Origin: Hymenopus coronatus
Taxonomy: Eukaryota; Arthropoda; Insecta; Mantodea; Hymenopodidae
Assembly (NCBI GenBank): GCA_030762935.1
Contig: CM060883.1
Span: 35,177,501 to 35,241,500, forward strand
Direction: 5' to 3'
DNA length: 64,000 nucleotides
Below the pieces are notes generated by a model, which was not told the DNA's origin, searched no databases, and was given only the letters and a program-made list of their open reading frames with translations. The position numbers and the translations under genes are program-made. Shown in pieces: positions 21,533 to 32,096 of this stretch. Numbering within the stretch: position 1 is the stretch's first letter; every line of letters starts with the position of its first letter.

Positions 21533-21710
21533 AAAATTATACATATAAGAAAAATAATAATTTATAATATAATTTTAATTATTATAAAGTTTATTTAATT
21601 AGAGAGATTAAAGAACTCGTTTTAAAGTCGCGTGTGGTCGTTTGTCCATGTGCACATGGTGTGTTTGTCTCGGAATAGCATTACTTAAAAAATCTGGACA
21701 TTCACATAAC

Positions 21711-22146
21711 TTTCTCTACATTTTTTTTATTTATTTATTTTATGTCGCTTTAACTTACAAAGTAGTCATATCGCGACATGTTTTACAAAAAATTGACATT
21801 TGTAAATACAATTTCATGAATAATATTATATTTCATTATACATATTCGTTAGTTTTAAGTATTTAAGTAGTATTTTGCTGTGTGATGAATTGTTGAGTGC
21901 TTCTTGGATGTCTGGTAGTTTGCATTCTGCTCGCTGCTGTTGATATTGAGGACACACTGAGAGTAAGTGGCGTACAGTGACGGCAGTGTGACAAATGCTG
22001 CATTTAGGTTGGTCTGTTTTATTCAATAGATGGGAATGGGTTAACTTGGTGTGTCCAATATGTAGCCTGGTGATGACAGCTTGATCTTTCCGTCTCAGTT
22101 TCTGCAGTGGATATAATGTTCTGGAGTTCTGTTTAATTTCTCTACA
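21711..22146. repeat. 10-bp target-site duplication pair
   Basis: TTTCTCTACA at 21711-21720 and 22137-22146 exactly flank the LINE fragment. Removing one copy and the insert restores the normal HLE-1 left end ACTTTCTCTACA. Confidence 0.9.
21721..22136 (-). pseudogene. Non-LTR retrotransposon ORF2 C-terminus plus tail
   Basis: The minus strand encodes about 110 residues: RRKDQAVITRLHIGHTKLTH, then CSICHTAVTVRHLLSVC (C-x2-C-x7-H-x4-C) and CPQYQQQR, ending at a stop at 21826. A short 3' UTR follows, with an A-rich tail (AATAAATAAATAAAAAAAA at 21721-21741 read in reverse). This is the conserved end of Jockey/I-type ORF2 after RNase H. It is heavily 5' truncated and bounded by an exact 10-bp target duplication, typical of target-primed reverse transcription. 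The frame is open throughout, so the insertion may be fairly young. Confidence 0.85.
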
Positions 22147-22374
22147 CTTCTGTAACAAATTATTGCTAAAAAACTGATGCTTCTATTTACTTCATGCTAA
22201 TCGAGGAAACAAATAGTAGAAACAGTCGTATTACTCGCTTCCTTGTAAGCAGAAGCGAAATAAGGGAGTACCATAGGTTAAAGTGATAGTCAAAAGCTGG
22301 TTGCTATGTAACTGAAGTTCCTTTGTTTGTATGGACAGGAATTTGTCAACACGTGAAGCTTTTCCAAGCTGAAG

Positions 22375-22473
22375 TCGATCTCCGTGGTGTAATGGTTACC
22401 ATGCTAATTTCATGTACCCAAGGTTTCGGGTTCAAGTCCGGCGGAGGACGATGGATTTTTTCGGGCGTAAAAC
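22375..22473 (+). mobile_element. SINE-A, head only
   Basis: TCGATCTCCGTGGTGTAATG, TGTACCCAAGG and GGGTTCAAGTCCGGCGGAGG are the SINE-A head with A and B boxes. It ends soon after TTTTTTCGGGCGTAAAACG and lacks the body. Confidence 0.82.
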
Positions 22474-22935
22474 GATAAAATGTTCAGGAAGCTGTGGGAA
22501 CGTAAGACTTTTTTAAAATGCTCTGTAAATAATGTTATGTATGCACCTTGAGAAAAGCGGAGGTTTTCTTTTATACTTGGATTCGTCTTCACCAGAGCAA
22601 GGAGTAATGAAAACCTTTTCTCTCGTAAAGCATCCTACTTCAGTCACAAGCTGTGTAAATGACCACAATACGTATGCAGCCTTGCTATGAATTTGTACAC
22701 GCTTATCCAAGGTGGAGGAAGCTCAGCTTTCGACTGAAAAATGTTTTTAGCTATTTAAAGAGGTGCATCTGTGAAACTGGAAAAGCCACAGTAAGACACC
22801 TTAATGAAATTTATAGCAGTTGTTATGTACAATAGTTAATAGTTTAGTCCTGGTTCAAAATTCTAGCTAAGAATAACGGAATAAAACAAGAAATTAAATA
22901 AAGTTTCTGATTTTAAAACGACCCCCCCCCCAAAA
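22474..22935. other. No recognised feature
   Basis: Unique-looking. The HLE-1 copy broken by the SINE does not resume. A C9 run at 22922-22930 precedes the next HLE-1 copy. Confidence 0.4.
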
Positions 22936-23829
22936 TCTGATGTATTTCATCTACATCAGTTTCTCTTCATCTCTGCTATAAATGATCATGAAAATACTTC
23001 TATTCACTTTATACTAATTGAGAAAAAATAGCAGAAATAGTCTTATTACTTGCTTTCATTTAAGTAAAAGAGAAATAAGGGAGTACTATAGGCTTAAGTA
23101 TTAGTCAAAAGCTGGTTGCTATGTACTGAAGTTCCTTTGTTTATATGGACAGGAGTTAACCAATTCCCGTATGAGCAAGATATAAGTATTTTAATGCTGA
23201 AAAAATAACAAGAAATATCTAAAAACGATCAACTCTATGAAAAAAAAAAATATATATATATACTATTGTAAATTATGTGTTCTAGCGAGCTCTACGTTTT
23301 TTATTATGTAAGTTATTGTCTATCCCTTACGGTTCAATACTTATGCAAAATTCAGGAAAATTTATCCAGAATAAACAGATCTTCAGAAGCTATTCCCAGA
23401 AAATTCAAGATATACATTTTATTTATGATGGAAATGGTTTAAATATGTGCTATTTTAATCAAAATCGTTAGAGCCATTTTTATGAAAAACAAATTTGTTG
23501 ATAATTTTTCCACGTAGAGGGTAGTTTGTGGTGGGGGAATTTTCTTTATATCCTCATGTCGCATCTTTGGAAGTTACCAAACTTAAATACCAAGTTTGGT
23601 ATTTAACCGCCATTTCGTTTTTGAGCTATGCTGTCCACAAACACACACACAAACAGAGATGGAGGGACACACACACACGAACATTTTTCTGAAAATTCTT
23701 TGTTTTGGATTCAGGGTGTCCTAAATCACGTATTTCCGGTGAAATCTCGGTATCCAACTTTTGGGTGGAATACAATATCTTCTCTACCTAATTATGTACA
23801 TTGTACATATGGTGCTAGAGAAAGAAAAT
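22936..23829 (+). mobile_element. HLE-1 copy, full length
   Basis: Begins TCTGATGTATTTCATC and ends GTGCTAGAGAAAG. The right hairpin is a variant of the second type (ATTATGTACATTGTACATAT). The core contains interrupted CA repeats at about 23640-23680. Confidence 0.9.
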
Positions 23830-24114
23830 ATACTGTGTCTTGTTTGTTGCAGATATAAAGAGAACGCTATTTGAAAGCAACATATCAGATATATAAAAAA
23901 TGATTGTATAGGACAATTTGAGAAAACCGCAAAAATATCATATTATTATACTAATTATTATTTTAAAACTAGTCTATGGTCTGTATAAAAAGTCAAAACA
24001 GGAATTTCATTGCACACATTCTGTACTGTTTTGGGGAAATTTTTCAGATCTCTAACTCTACTTTTGTAGAAGAAAATAGTTTTTGAATATGAAAAAATAA
24101 AATAAATAAAAAAA

Positions 24115-24984
24115 TCTGATATGTTCCATTCACATGACTTTCTCTATATCTCTGTAACAAATTATTGTTAACAAGCTTATCTTTTATTTATTTCATGCTA
24201 ATCGAGAAAAATTAGCAGAAATAGTCTTATTTCTTGCTTTATTGTAAGTAGCGAAATAAGGGAGTACCATAGGTTAAAGTGAAAGCCAAAAGCTGGTTGC
24301 TATGTGACTGATGTTCCTTTGTTTGTATGGACAGGAGTTGACAAATTCCTGTATGAGAAAAGATTTTCAAAGCTGAAACCAAGAAAAAGGAATATCTCAA
24401 AAACGATCAATTCCAAGAAAAAAATGTATATAACATAAATTGTGTGTTTTAACGTGCTCTACATTTTTTGTGTGGTACATTTTGTCCATCTCTTACGGTT
24501 TAGTAGTTATGCAAAATTCATCCAGAATAAAGTAGTCTTCAGAGGCTATTCCCAGAAAATTCAAAATATACATTTTATTTGTCAGGAAATATCTTTAATA
24601 TACGATATTTTAATCAAAATCGTTAGAGCCATTTTTTAGAAAATAAAAATTTTCGAAAAAAGTAACGTGTAAAGGGTAGTTTGGTGTGGGGGGATTTTTG
24701 TCAAAGTCTTCGTGTCGCATCCCAGGAAGATATTAAACTTAAATACCAAGATTGGTATTTTACAGACTTTTTGTTTTTGAGTTATCGTGTTCACAGACAC
24801 ACAGACACACGGACAGATGGGCACACACACACCCACACACGGACCTTTTTCTCAAAATACTTTTTTTGGATACAGGGGACCCTAAAACATATATTTCCGG
24901 TGAAATCTCGGTATCGATTTTTTTGGTGGAGTGCAATACCTTCTCTATACACTATGTACATAGTACGTATAGAGAAAGTAAAAA
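24115..24984 (+). mobile_element. HLE-1 copy, full length, best reference
   Basis: 870 bp from TCTGATATGTTCC after an A7 run to ATAGAGAAAGT plus A run. The terminal palindrome at 24941-24976 is complete (arms TTCTCTATAC/GTATAGAGAA, centre ACTATGTACATAGT). Further conserved pieces are an internal imperfect hairpin CAGGAGTTGACAAATTCCTG (24331-24350) and the CA tract at about 24793-24840. Confidence 0.95.
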
Positions 24985-25728
24985 TTGAACCTAAGAATAA
25001 TGGTTATTAAAATGGCGTCCAAAATGTGTGTAACATCCGCTTTAGCAGAATCAAACTCTGTAAATCTGTAGTTTATATTATGATGGTTTTTTTTGTACCA
25101 AAACCGAAAAGTCTATATTTTTTAACAAATTCGCTAAAAAGCCTTTCTGTCTCCCTTAAATCAATAACGTTTCTGGAATGATAGAATCAGAGATTGAAAT
25201 TGCAATGCTATTCCAATTCTAACTTACCAACTACCTTAAATAGAACGCAATAATCAACCTAAGTTATAGTTACAGAAAGATGAATCGAAATAAGCCAAAC
25301 CACTAACAGTGTATCCGAATGCAGTATGCTTTAGCCATAAATTTAATTAGGTCTGCTAGAGCTGTTACGAGAAACAAATGAGCGTCGTGGATAAAAAGAA
25401 ACGAAATCCGGTATGTTGTTTTTGAAAGATGAGTTACGCGGCCTGCACACGCGAGAACACCACACATCTTCTGGCGTGATTCCTGCAGCCATCATCTTGA
25501 TATATTGGGAGGTCGTTGTTTAGATTCCCTGTGCTAACATCATAAATATAATTGCATTAGGCTCATTAAGAGAACATCACTTACAGATTAGAGCGAGTGA
25601 TGAAATAAAGCATGCTTGCTAAATGCATTTCACTTCAGTTCTAACCAATAAAAGCTTCGCATTTATGGGTTTACTGTGTAAGACTTAGATCGTTTGGCTG
25701 ATAATTAATTAGTGTTATGTCCAAAGGT
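24985..25728. other. No recognised feature
   Basis: A longer stretch of unique-looking AT-rich sequence. No family motifs, repeats or convincing coding frame seen. Confidence 0.4.
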
Positions 25729-26032
25729 TGGTCGCGTTGCTGCTTGCCAAGCGGGAGACAAGGTTCGATTCCCAGTACCGGTGTGGGAGACTTGGACCGG
25801 GTGCACTCAGCCTCGTGAGGTCCCTGAGGGGTCAATTGAGGAGCTACTTGATGGACAAGTAACGATTCCAGGCCGTGAAGACCGCATTAACTATCCGGCG
25901 GAGGATCGAAGCGCTGACCACGTCTCGCCCTCCAATGCTGCACCCCATCCATGACGTCTGTAAGGGACCGAAATGGGGGACGCAGCGGCCGGGCGGTAGG
26001 CCAAGGCTCTTAGTGAGCTGTGCCATGGAGTC
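25729..26032 (+). mobile_element. SINE-E copy, with full head
   Basis: Starts TTGGTCGCGTTGCTGCTTGC, with AAGGTTCGATTCCCAGTACC as B box. The body has GTGCACTCAGCCTCGTGAGG, GACCGCATTAACT, CACCCCATCCATGACG, GTAGGCCAAGG and GTGCCATGGAGTC. Flanked by a near-exact 11-bp duplication ATGTCCAAAGG (25717) and ATATCCAAAGG (26033). The truncated relative is at 1681. Confidence 0.85.
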
Positions 26033-26057
26033 ATATCCAAAGGAGCAACGTACTATC

Positions 26058-26247
26058 AAACTATAACTAGAAGAATTTTCCGGGCTGAGAAACCGAGGTC
26101 TGCTGGAGTTTTCAGGTTCACGACTGCGATGAACACCTTCACCGAGAGGACAGATCACGCTACTGAAGATGTTCACCGCATGTCTGGACCTGAAAACTCC
26201 AGCAGACCACGGCTTCTAAGCCCGGAAAATTCTTCTAGTTATAATTT
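26058..26247. repeat. Long inverted repeat, 84-bp arms, 22-nt loop
   Basis: Left arm 26058-26141 pairs with right arm 26164-26247 at roughly 90% identity. Shared arm landmarks are ACTAGAAGAATTTTCCGGGC, GGTCTGCTGGAGTTTTCAGG and TGAACA-CTTCA. It could be a foldback MITE, a hairpin RNA source, or a snapback copy of something else. No terminal motif or TSD was clear. Confidence 0.85.
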
Positions 26248-26576
26248 GGACTCCGGCCGTGAAAGCTTACGACTACTGACAACGTACTGTCGTTCGGAAT
26301 GACATGCCTTACGCTTTTATGATTGGCAGTAGGCAAAAAGAAAAGGAATTCCTCCAGTCCCAAAGAAAAGGAGGATGCGGTACATAACATTCCGTTTTTC
26401 TCTAAAAACAACGGAGTTTGCGTTTAGTGCAAAAAGGAGCAATGTCCAAAAAAGGCCAGAAGTTTAGTAGGATAAAAGTTACACACGGTCAAGCGAGGGA
26501 ACATATGTGCACTGTTATGGGTTTAAATTTTCTTCATACTTGTACTTTTCTCAAACGGCATTAGCTTTTTTTTTTT
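26248..26576. other. No recognised feature
   Basis: Unique-looking sequence between the long hairpin and the next HLE-1 copy. Confidence 0.4.
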
Positions 26577-27300
26577 ACTTTCTCTACACGTACTATGTGC
26601 ATAGTGTACATAGAAGGTATTGCATTCCACCCAAAATTCGATACCAAGATTTCATCACAAATATATGTTTTAGGGTCCCCTGAATAAAAAAAAAATCATT
26701 TTCAGAAAAAGGTTCGTGTGTGTCCGTGTGTCTGTGAACACAATAACTCAAAAACGAAACGTCGGTAAAATACCAAACTTGGTACTTAAGTTTAGTATCT
26801 TCCAGGAATGCGGCACGAAGATTTTCAAGAAAATGCCCCCACCCCCAACTACGCTTCACATTGAAATTTTGTCGAAAATTTTGATTTTCTTAAAATGGCT
26901 CTAACAATTTTGATTAAAATATCGTGAATCAAAGATATTTACCTAACAAATAAAATGTATATCTTGAAATTTCTAGGAATAGCCTCTGAAGACTACTTTA
27001 TTCTGAATCAATTTTACGGAATTTTGCATAACTGCTAAACCGTAAGAGATAGACAAAAACTTACCACACAAAAAATGTAGAGCACGTTAAAACACACATT
27101 TTTTTCGTGGAGTTGATCGTTTTTTCGATATTCTTTGTTTTTGGTTTCAGTTTTGAAAAACATACATTTTGCCAACTCCTGTCCATACAAACAAAGGATA
27201 TCAGTCACATAACAACCAGCTTTTGATTGTCATTTTGACCAATGGTACTCCTTTATTTTGCTTCTTCTACGTGTAAAAAAAGTAACAATAAAAACTGTGG
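26577..27300 (-). mobile_element. HLE-1 copy, left end lost
   Basis: The right terminus ACTTTCTCTACACG follows a T run, with palindrome ACTATGTGCATAGT. It runs through the core and stops in the left quarter near CTTCTACGTGTAAAAAAAGT. Confidence 0.88.
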
Positions 27301-27320
27301 ACAAAATATCAGGCCTAAAT

Positions 27321-27688
27321 TCTGATGTTACATTCACATGATCTTACCTTCCTACTCTGTAACAAACCCCTCTCACAGCATCTAATTCTTCTAATTAGTT
27401 CATGTGACCGAGATAAATATTTGCAGAAATTATGTTACCCATTTCCTTGTAGATAAGAGGGGTATAAAGTAGCACTAGACTAAAGCAATATTCAAATCTT
27501 TCTAGGCCGTTCGCTGTGTGACGTATTAACATTTCGTTCTTTCTTTCTGACAAGAAAGGAATAAAAATGAACAATTATTTTCATCCATATATGATTAAGC
27601 ATTGGAAAATTTAAACCAATTACAAAGGATATCTCGAAAATGATACCTTCATAAAAATTATTGGTCATAAAGTGTGTGTTTATGAAAA
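27321..27688 (+). mobile_element. HLE-1 left-half fragment
   Basis: Begins TCTGATGTTACATTCACATG and continues to TAAAGTGTGTGTTTATGAAA. At the following T run a minus-strand copy starts. The missing right half is not found nearby. Confidence 0.82.
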
Positions 27689-27693
27689 TTTTT

Positions 27694-29303
27694 ACTTTCT
27701 CTATACTTACTATGTACATAGTGTATAGAAAAGGTATTGTAATGCACCCAAAAAATACGATATCGAGATTTCACCGGAAACACCTGTTTGGGTCACCCTA
27801 AGTTCAAAAAAATTTAATGTGTTCCATTCACATGGCTTTCTCTACATCTCTGCAACAAATTAGCTTTAGAAAACTCATGCTTCTATTTACTTCATGCTAA
27901 GCGAGAAAACATTAGCAGAAATACCCTTATTACTTGCTTCCCTGTAAGTAAAAGCGAAATAAGGGAGTACCATAGGTTAAAGTGATAGCAAAAAATGGTT
28001 GCTATGTGACTGAGGTTCCTTTGTTTGAGTGGACAAGAGTTGAATAATTCCTGTATGAGAAAAGTATAAATTTTTTAAGGCTGAAACAAAAAACAAGGAA
28101 TATCTAAAAAAAAAAGAAGAAAAAACGATCAACTCCACAAAAAAAAAAAAATTATATAACATAAATTGTGTGTTTTAATGTGCTCTACATTTTTTGTGTG
28201 GAAAGTTTTTGTCTATCTCTTACGTTTTACCAGTTACAAAAAATTCCGTAAAATTCATCCAGAAAAAAGTAGTCTTCAGAGGCTATTCCCAGAAAATTCA
28301 AGATATACATATTATTTGTCAAGTATATATCTTTAATATATATTTTAATCAAAATCGTTACAGCCATTTTTTAAGAAATCAAAATTTTCGAAAACTTTTC
28401 CATGTGAAGGGTAGTTGGGGATGGGGGATTTTCTTGAAAATCTTCGCGTGGCATCCTTGGAAGATACTGAACTTAAATACCAAGTTTGGTATTTAACGGT
28501 CTTTTCGTTTTTGAGCTATGCTGCCCACAGACACACAGACACACACACATACACACAGACAGAAACACCACGGACATTTTTCTAAAAATGCTTTTTTTTG
28601 ATTCATGTATTCCCAAACATATATTTCCGGTGAAATCTTGGTATCGAATTTTTGGGTACAATGCAATATCTTCCCTATACACTATGTACATAGTACCTAT
28701 AGAGAAAGTAAAGATACATTTTTAGAAAAATTTCTGTGTGTATTTGGGCAGCATAGCTGATAAACGAAAAGACCGTTAAATACCAAACTTGGTATTTAAG
28801 TTCAGTATTTTCCAAGGTTGCGACACGAAAATTTTCAGGAAAATTCCTCCAACCCAAACTACCGTTTACATGGAATTTTTTTCGAACATGTTGATTTTCT
28901 CATCGTTTATTAAAAATATTTAGTGATTAATAAAATGTATATCCTGAATTTTCTGAGAATAACCTCTGAAGACTACTTTATTCTGGATGAATTTTAAAAA
29001 ATTTTGCATAATGATAAACTGTAAGAGATGGACAAAAGCTTATCACACAAAACATGTAGGGCACGTTAAAACACACAGTTTATGTAACTTACATTTTTTC
29101 GTGGTGTTTATCGTTTTTGAGATATTCCCTATTTCTGGTTTCAGCTTTAAAAACTTATATTTTTCTCATACAGGAATTTGTCAACTCCTGTCCATTTCTG
29201 CTAATTTTTTCTCGATTAGCATGAAATAAATAGAAGCATAAGCTTTTTAACAATAATTTATTGCAGAGATGTAGAGAAAGTCATGTGAATGGAACACATA
29301 AGA
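27694..29303 (-). mobile_element. HLE-1 copy interrupted by another HLE-1
   Basis: Right part 27694-27812 (ACTTTCTCTATAC, palindrome ACTATGTACATAGT, then TCACCGGAAACACC and an A run) continues at 28714-29303 (TTTTTAGAAAAATTTC to CACATAAGA). The intervening 27813-28712 is a plus-strand copy of the same family. The left part has small internal deletions around 28900 and 29180. Confidence 0.85.
27813..28712 (+). mobile_element. HLE-1 copy, full length, nested in another
   Basis: Begins TTTAATGTGTTCC after an A7 run and ends CTATAGAGAAAGTAAAG. The palindrome ACTATGTACATAGT is intact. The CA tract is at about 28530-28570. It lies in the A run of the minus-strand copy, the strand-symmetric equivalent of the T-run insertions at 9804 and 59902. 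Confidence 0.9.
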
Positions 29304-29488
29304 TTTTTCAATGTATTGGAAAATTATTGTATGTAGAATGTTTAATTAATTTTTATTCTCTCATGACGCAGCCTATGTATGTTTTATACTTAATGACTGA
29401 AAATAAACTATCTATCCCAGCAAGTAAAGGTAATAAAACTTACTTCTAGATCTGTAATTTGCATTTTGCGGATATTTTCTTGCCCTGA

Positions 29489-29751
29489 AGTCGCCCTAGC
29501 TTCACATACACAAGCTCGCGGGTTCAAACCCGGAGGAGGAGGATGGCTTTTCTCGGGTGTAAATATCTTTAGCATGTCTTCCTTCGGAACGGAAGTAAAG
29601 CCGTTGGTCCCGTGTCGTAGATTTACCTCAAGCCTGATAGAGAAGTCTCTGAGCAAAATTAAACGGTCTTTCACGCCCAGTATAGAATGGGACGCTGAGA
29701 ACCACAGCAGTTAAAGAGCGTCCATAAATAAAACTCCATTTCATTTTCCTC
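29489..29751 (+). mobile_element. SINE-A, degenerate head
   Basis: AGTCGCCCTAGCTTCACATA, with a damaged A box and B box CGCGGGTTCAAACCCGGAGG. The body has TCTTCCTTCGGAACGGAAG and TCAAGCCTGATAGAG, and the tail is CATAAATAAAA. Confidence 0.87.
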
Positions 29752-30454
29752 CCCTGAAAATATCACTACAAACCAAGGTATACCTGATCTGAAAATAATA
29801 AAAGTAAAGATGAGTAAAGGTAGCAACAAAAGGAGATGCGCTGAGAGGAAACATAAAAAGTCACGAGCTTCCTTCTGCACTGAAATGAAACGTGAGCAAG
29901 TCACATGGCAAAAAACCTGAAGCATCTTCAGATTAATATCTTGTATAAGTGTCGAAAATTACACGTCTGCCACAGCAACAAAAATAGAATACATGTACTG
30001 CTCTCTTTTTTCAGTTTCCTCGTAACATGCGGGGTCTGATAATATCCAGTATCATGTTTTGTTTGCAAGTCTTTTAGCGCCAAGTGGCTCACTCTATATG
30101 GCGGCAATAGGTGTTTAAGGAGAGATCCTTTTATCCACCGCAAGGCCAACTAGAGGTGATGCTCATAGAGCTGTTTTAGCGATGATGACTACAAAAAAAA
30201 AAAAAAAAAAATAGTTGTATTACCGATGTTAACATTTTTCATACAAGTGCAAAAAATATCGTTAAATTTAGTTCTGACTACTGTTGAGCTGCACACGATA
30301 TTCGGAGGGTGACATTGTGGACTGCGTATTAATATATATATTTGTAGATATGACGGCGAGTGTATGCCAATATAGTCCGAAATAGTCTTAAGAATACAAA
30401 CAAGCTTAAATATATAAGTAGTACATAACCCAGTATGAACATTTCTCTCTTTTT
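29752..30454. other. No recognised feature except an A run
   Basis: Unique-looking. A pure A run at 30193-30211 could be the tail of a plus-strand retroposed sequence ending there, but no source or target duplication was identified. Confidence 0.4.
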
Positions 30455-31037
30455 ACTTTCTCAATACGCACTAGTACATAGTGTATAGAGAAGGTATTGC
30501 ACTCCACTAATAAGTTCGATACCAAGATTTCACTGGAAATATATGTTTTAGGATCCCCTGTATCCAAAAACAGTATTTTCAGAAAAAGGTCCGTGTGTGT
30601 GTGCGCCTGTGTGTCTGTGTGTCTCAAAAAGGAAAAGTCGGTAAAATACCAAACTTGGTATATACGTTTAGTATCTTCCAGTATCTACCTTTTACATGGA
30701 ACTGTTTTCGAAAATTTTGATTTTCTAAAAAATGGCTCGAACGATTTTGGATTAAAATATCGTATATTAAAGATATTTACCTGGCAAATAAAATGTATAT
30801 TTTAAATTTTCTGAGAATAGCTTCTGAAGACCTGTTTATTCTGGATGAATTTTGCTTAATTTGGCATAACTAGTAAACCGTAAGACATAGACAAAAACTT
30901 ACTATGCAAAAATAGTAGGTTTTTTTTTAAAATACACAAGTTATGTCATATAAATTTTTCTCGTGGAGCTTACCGTTTTCGAGGTACTCATTGTTATTAG
31001 TTTCAGTTGTGAAGCTTTTCGCAGACGGGAGTCTCCG
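30455..31037 (-). mobile_element. HLE-1 copy, left part lost
   Basis: The right terminus ACTTTCTCAATACGC follows CTCTTTTT. The copy runs to the internal CAGACGGGAGTC block, where another minus-strand copy begins after a T9 run. The palindrome is partly eroded (CACTAGTACATAGT). Confidence 0.85.
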
Positions 31038-31045
31038 TTTTTTTT

Positions 31046-31939
31046 ACTTTCTCTTGCCCCGTATGTACAATGTACATAGGGATTGAGAAGTATTGCATTC
31101 CACCCAAAAATTCGATGTCAAGATTTCACCGGAAATACATGTTTTAGGACCCCCTGAATCCAAAAAAAGTATTTCCAGGAAAAGGTCCGTGTGTGTGTGT
31201 GTGTGTCCATGTGTCCGTGTGTCCGTGTGTCTGTGAACACGATAACTCAAAAACGAAAAGCAGCTAAAATACCAAACTTGGTATTTAAGTTTAGTATCTT
31301 CCAGGGATGCGACACGAAGATTTTGAGAAAAATACCCCCCCCCATCCCAAACTACCCTTTACATGGAACATTTTCCGAAAATTTTGATTTTCTAAAAAAT
31401 GGCTAACGATTTTGATTAAAATATCGTATATTAAAGATATTTACCTAACAAATAAAATGTAGGTATATTTTGAATTTTCTGGGAGTAGCCTCTGAAGACT
31501 ACTTTATTCGGGTTCAACTTTACGGAATTTTGCATAACTGCTAAACCGTAAGAGATGGACAAAAACTTACCACACAACAAATGTAGAGCACTTTAAAACA
31601 CACAATTTATGTTAATCACATTTTTTTCGTGGAGTTGATTGTTTTTGAGATATTCCTTGTTTTTGGTTTGAGCTATAAAAAACATACTGTTCTCATACAG
31701 GACTTTGTGAACTCGTGTCCATACAAACAAAGGAACATCAGTCACATAGCAACCAGCTTTTGACCATCACTTTAGCCTATGGTACTCCCATATTTCGCTT
31801 TTACTTACAAGAAAGTAAGTAATAAGACTATTTCTGCTAATTTTTTCTCGATTAGCAGGAAGTAAATAGAAGCATAAGCTTTCTCACAATAATTTATTGC
31901 AGAGTTGTAGAGAAAGTCATGTGAATGGAACACATCAGA
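31046..31939 (-). mobile_element. HLE-1 copy, full length, CCC/GGG hairpin type
   Basis: The right terminus ACTTTCTCTTGCCCCGTATG follows a T run. The hairpin centre is ATGTACAATGTACAT. GT tract at about 31187-31236. The left terminus is GAACACATCAGA plus T run. It lies in the same orientation directly beside the preceding copy. Confidence 0.92.
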
Positions 31940-31972
31940 TTTTTCTTCTTGTATTTAGTACATACATTGGTG

Positions 31973-32044
31973 GATACCTAGATTTCAGCAGAAACACACA
32001 TTTATGGTTCCTCTGAATCCAAAAAGGGCATTTGTTCCGCGCTC

Positions 32045-32096
<52 letters not shown>

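Larger units (their letters stand above)
21693..22374 (+). mobile_element. HLE-1 copy, left half, with LINE and SINE insertions
   Basis: Begins TCTGGACATTCACATAAC. Interrupted at 21721-22136 by a non-LTR fragment, then continues to CAAGCTGAAG where a SINE-A begins. The right half of the copy is missing. Confidence 0.85.

Noticed and set aside
25844..26176. 110-codon minus-strand frame
   Set aside because: It spans a SINE and half of an inverted repeat; composition is explained by those repeats.
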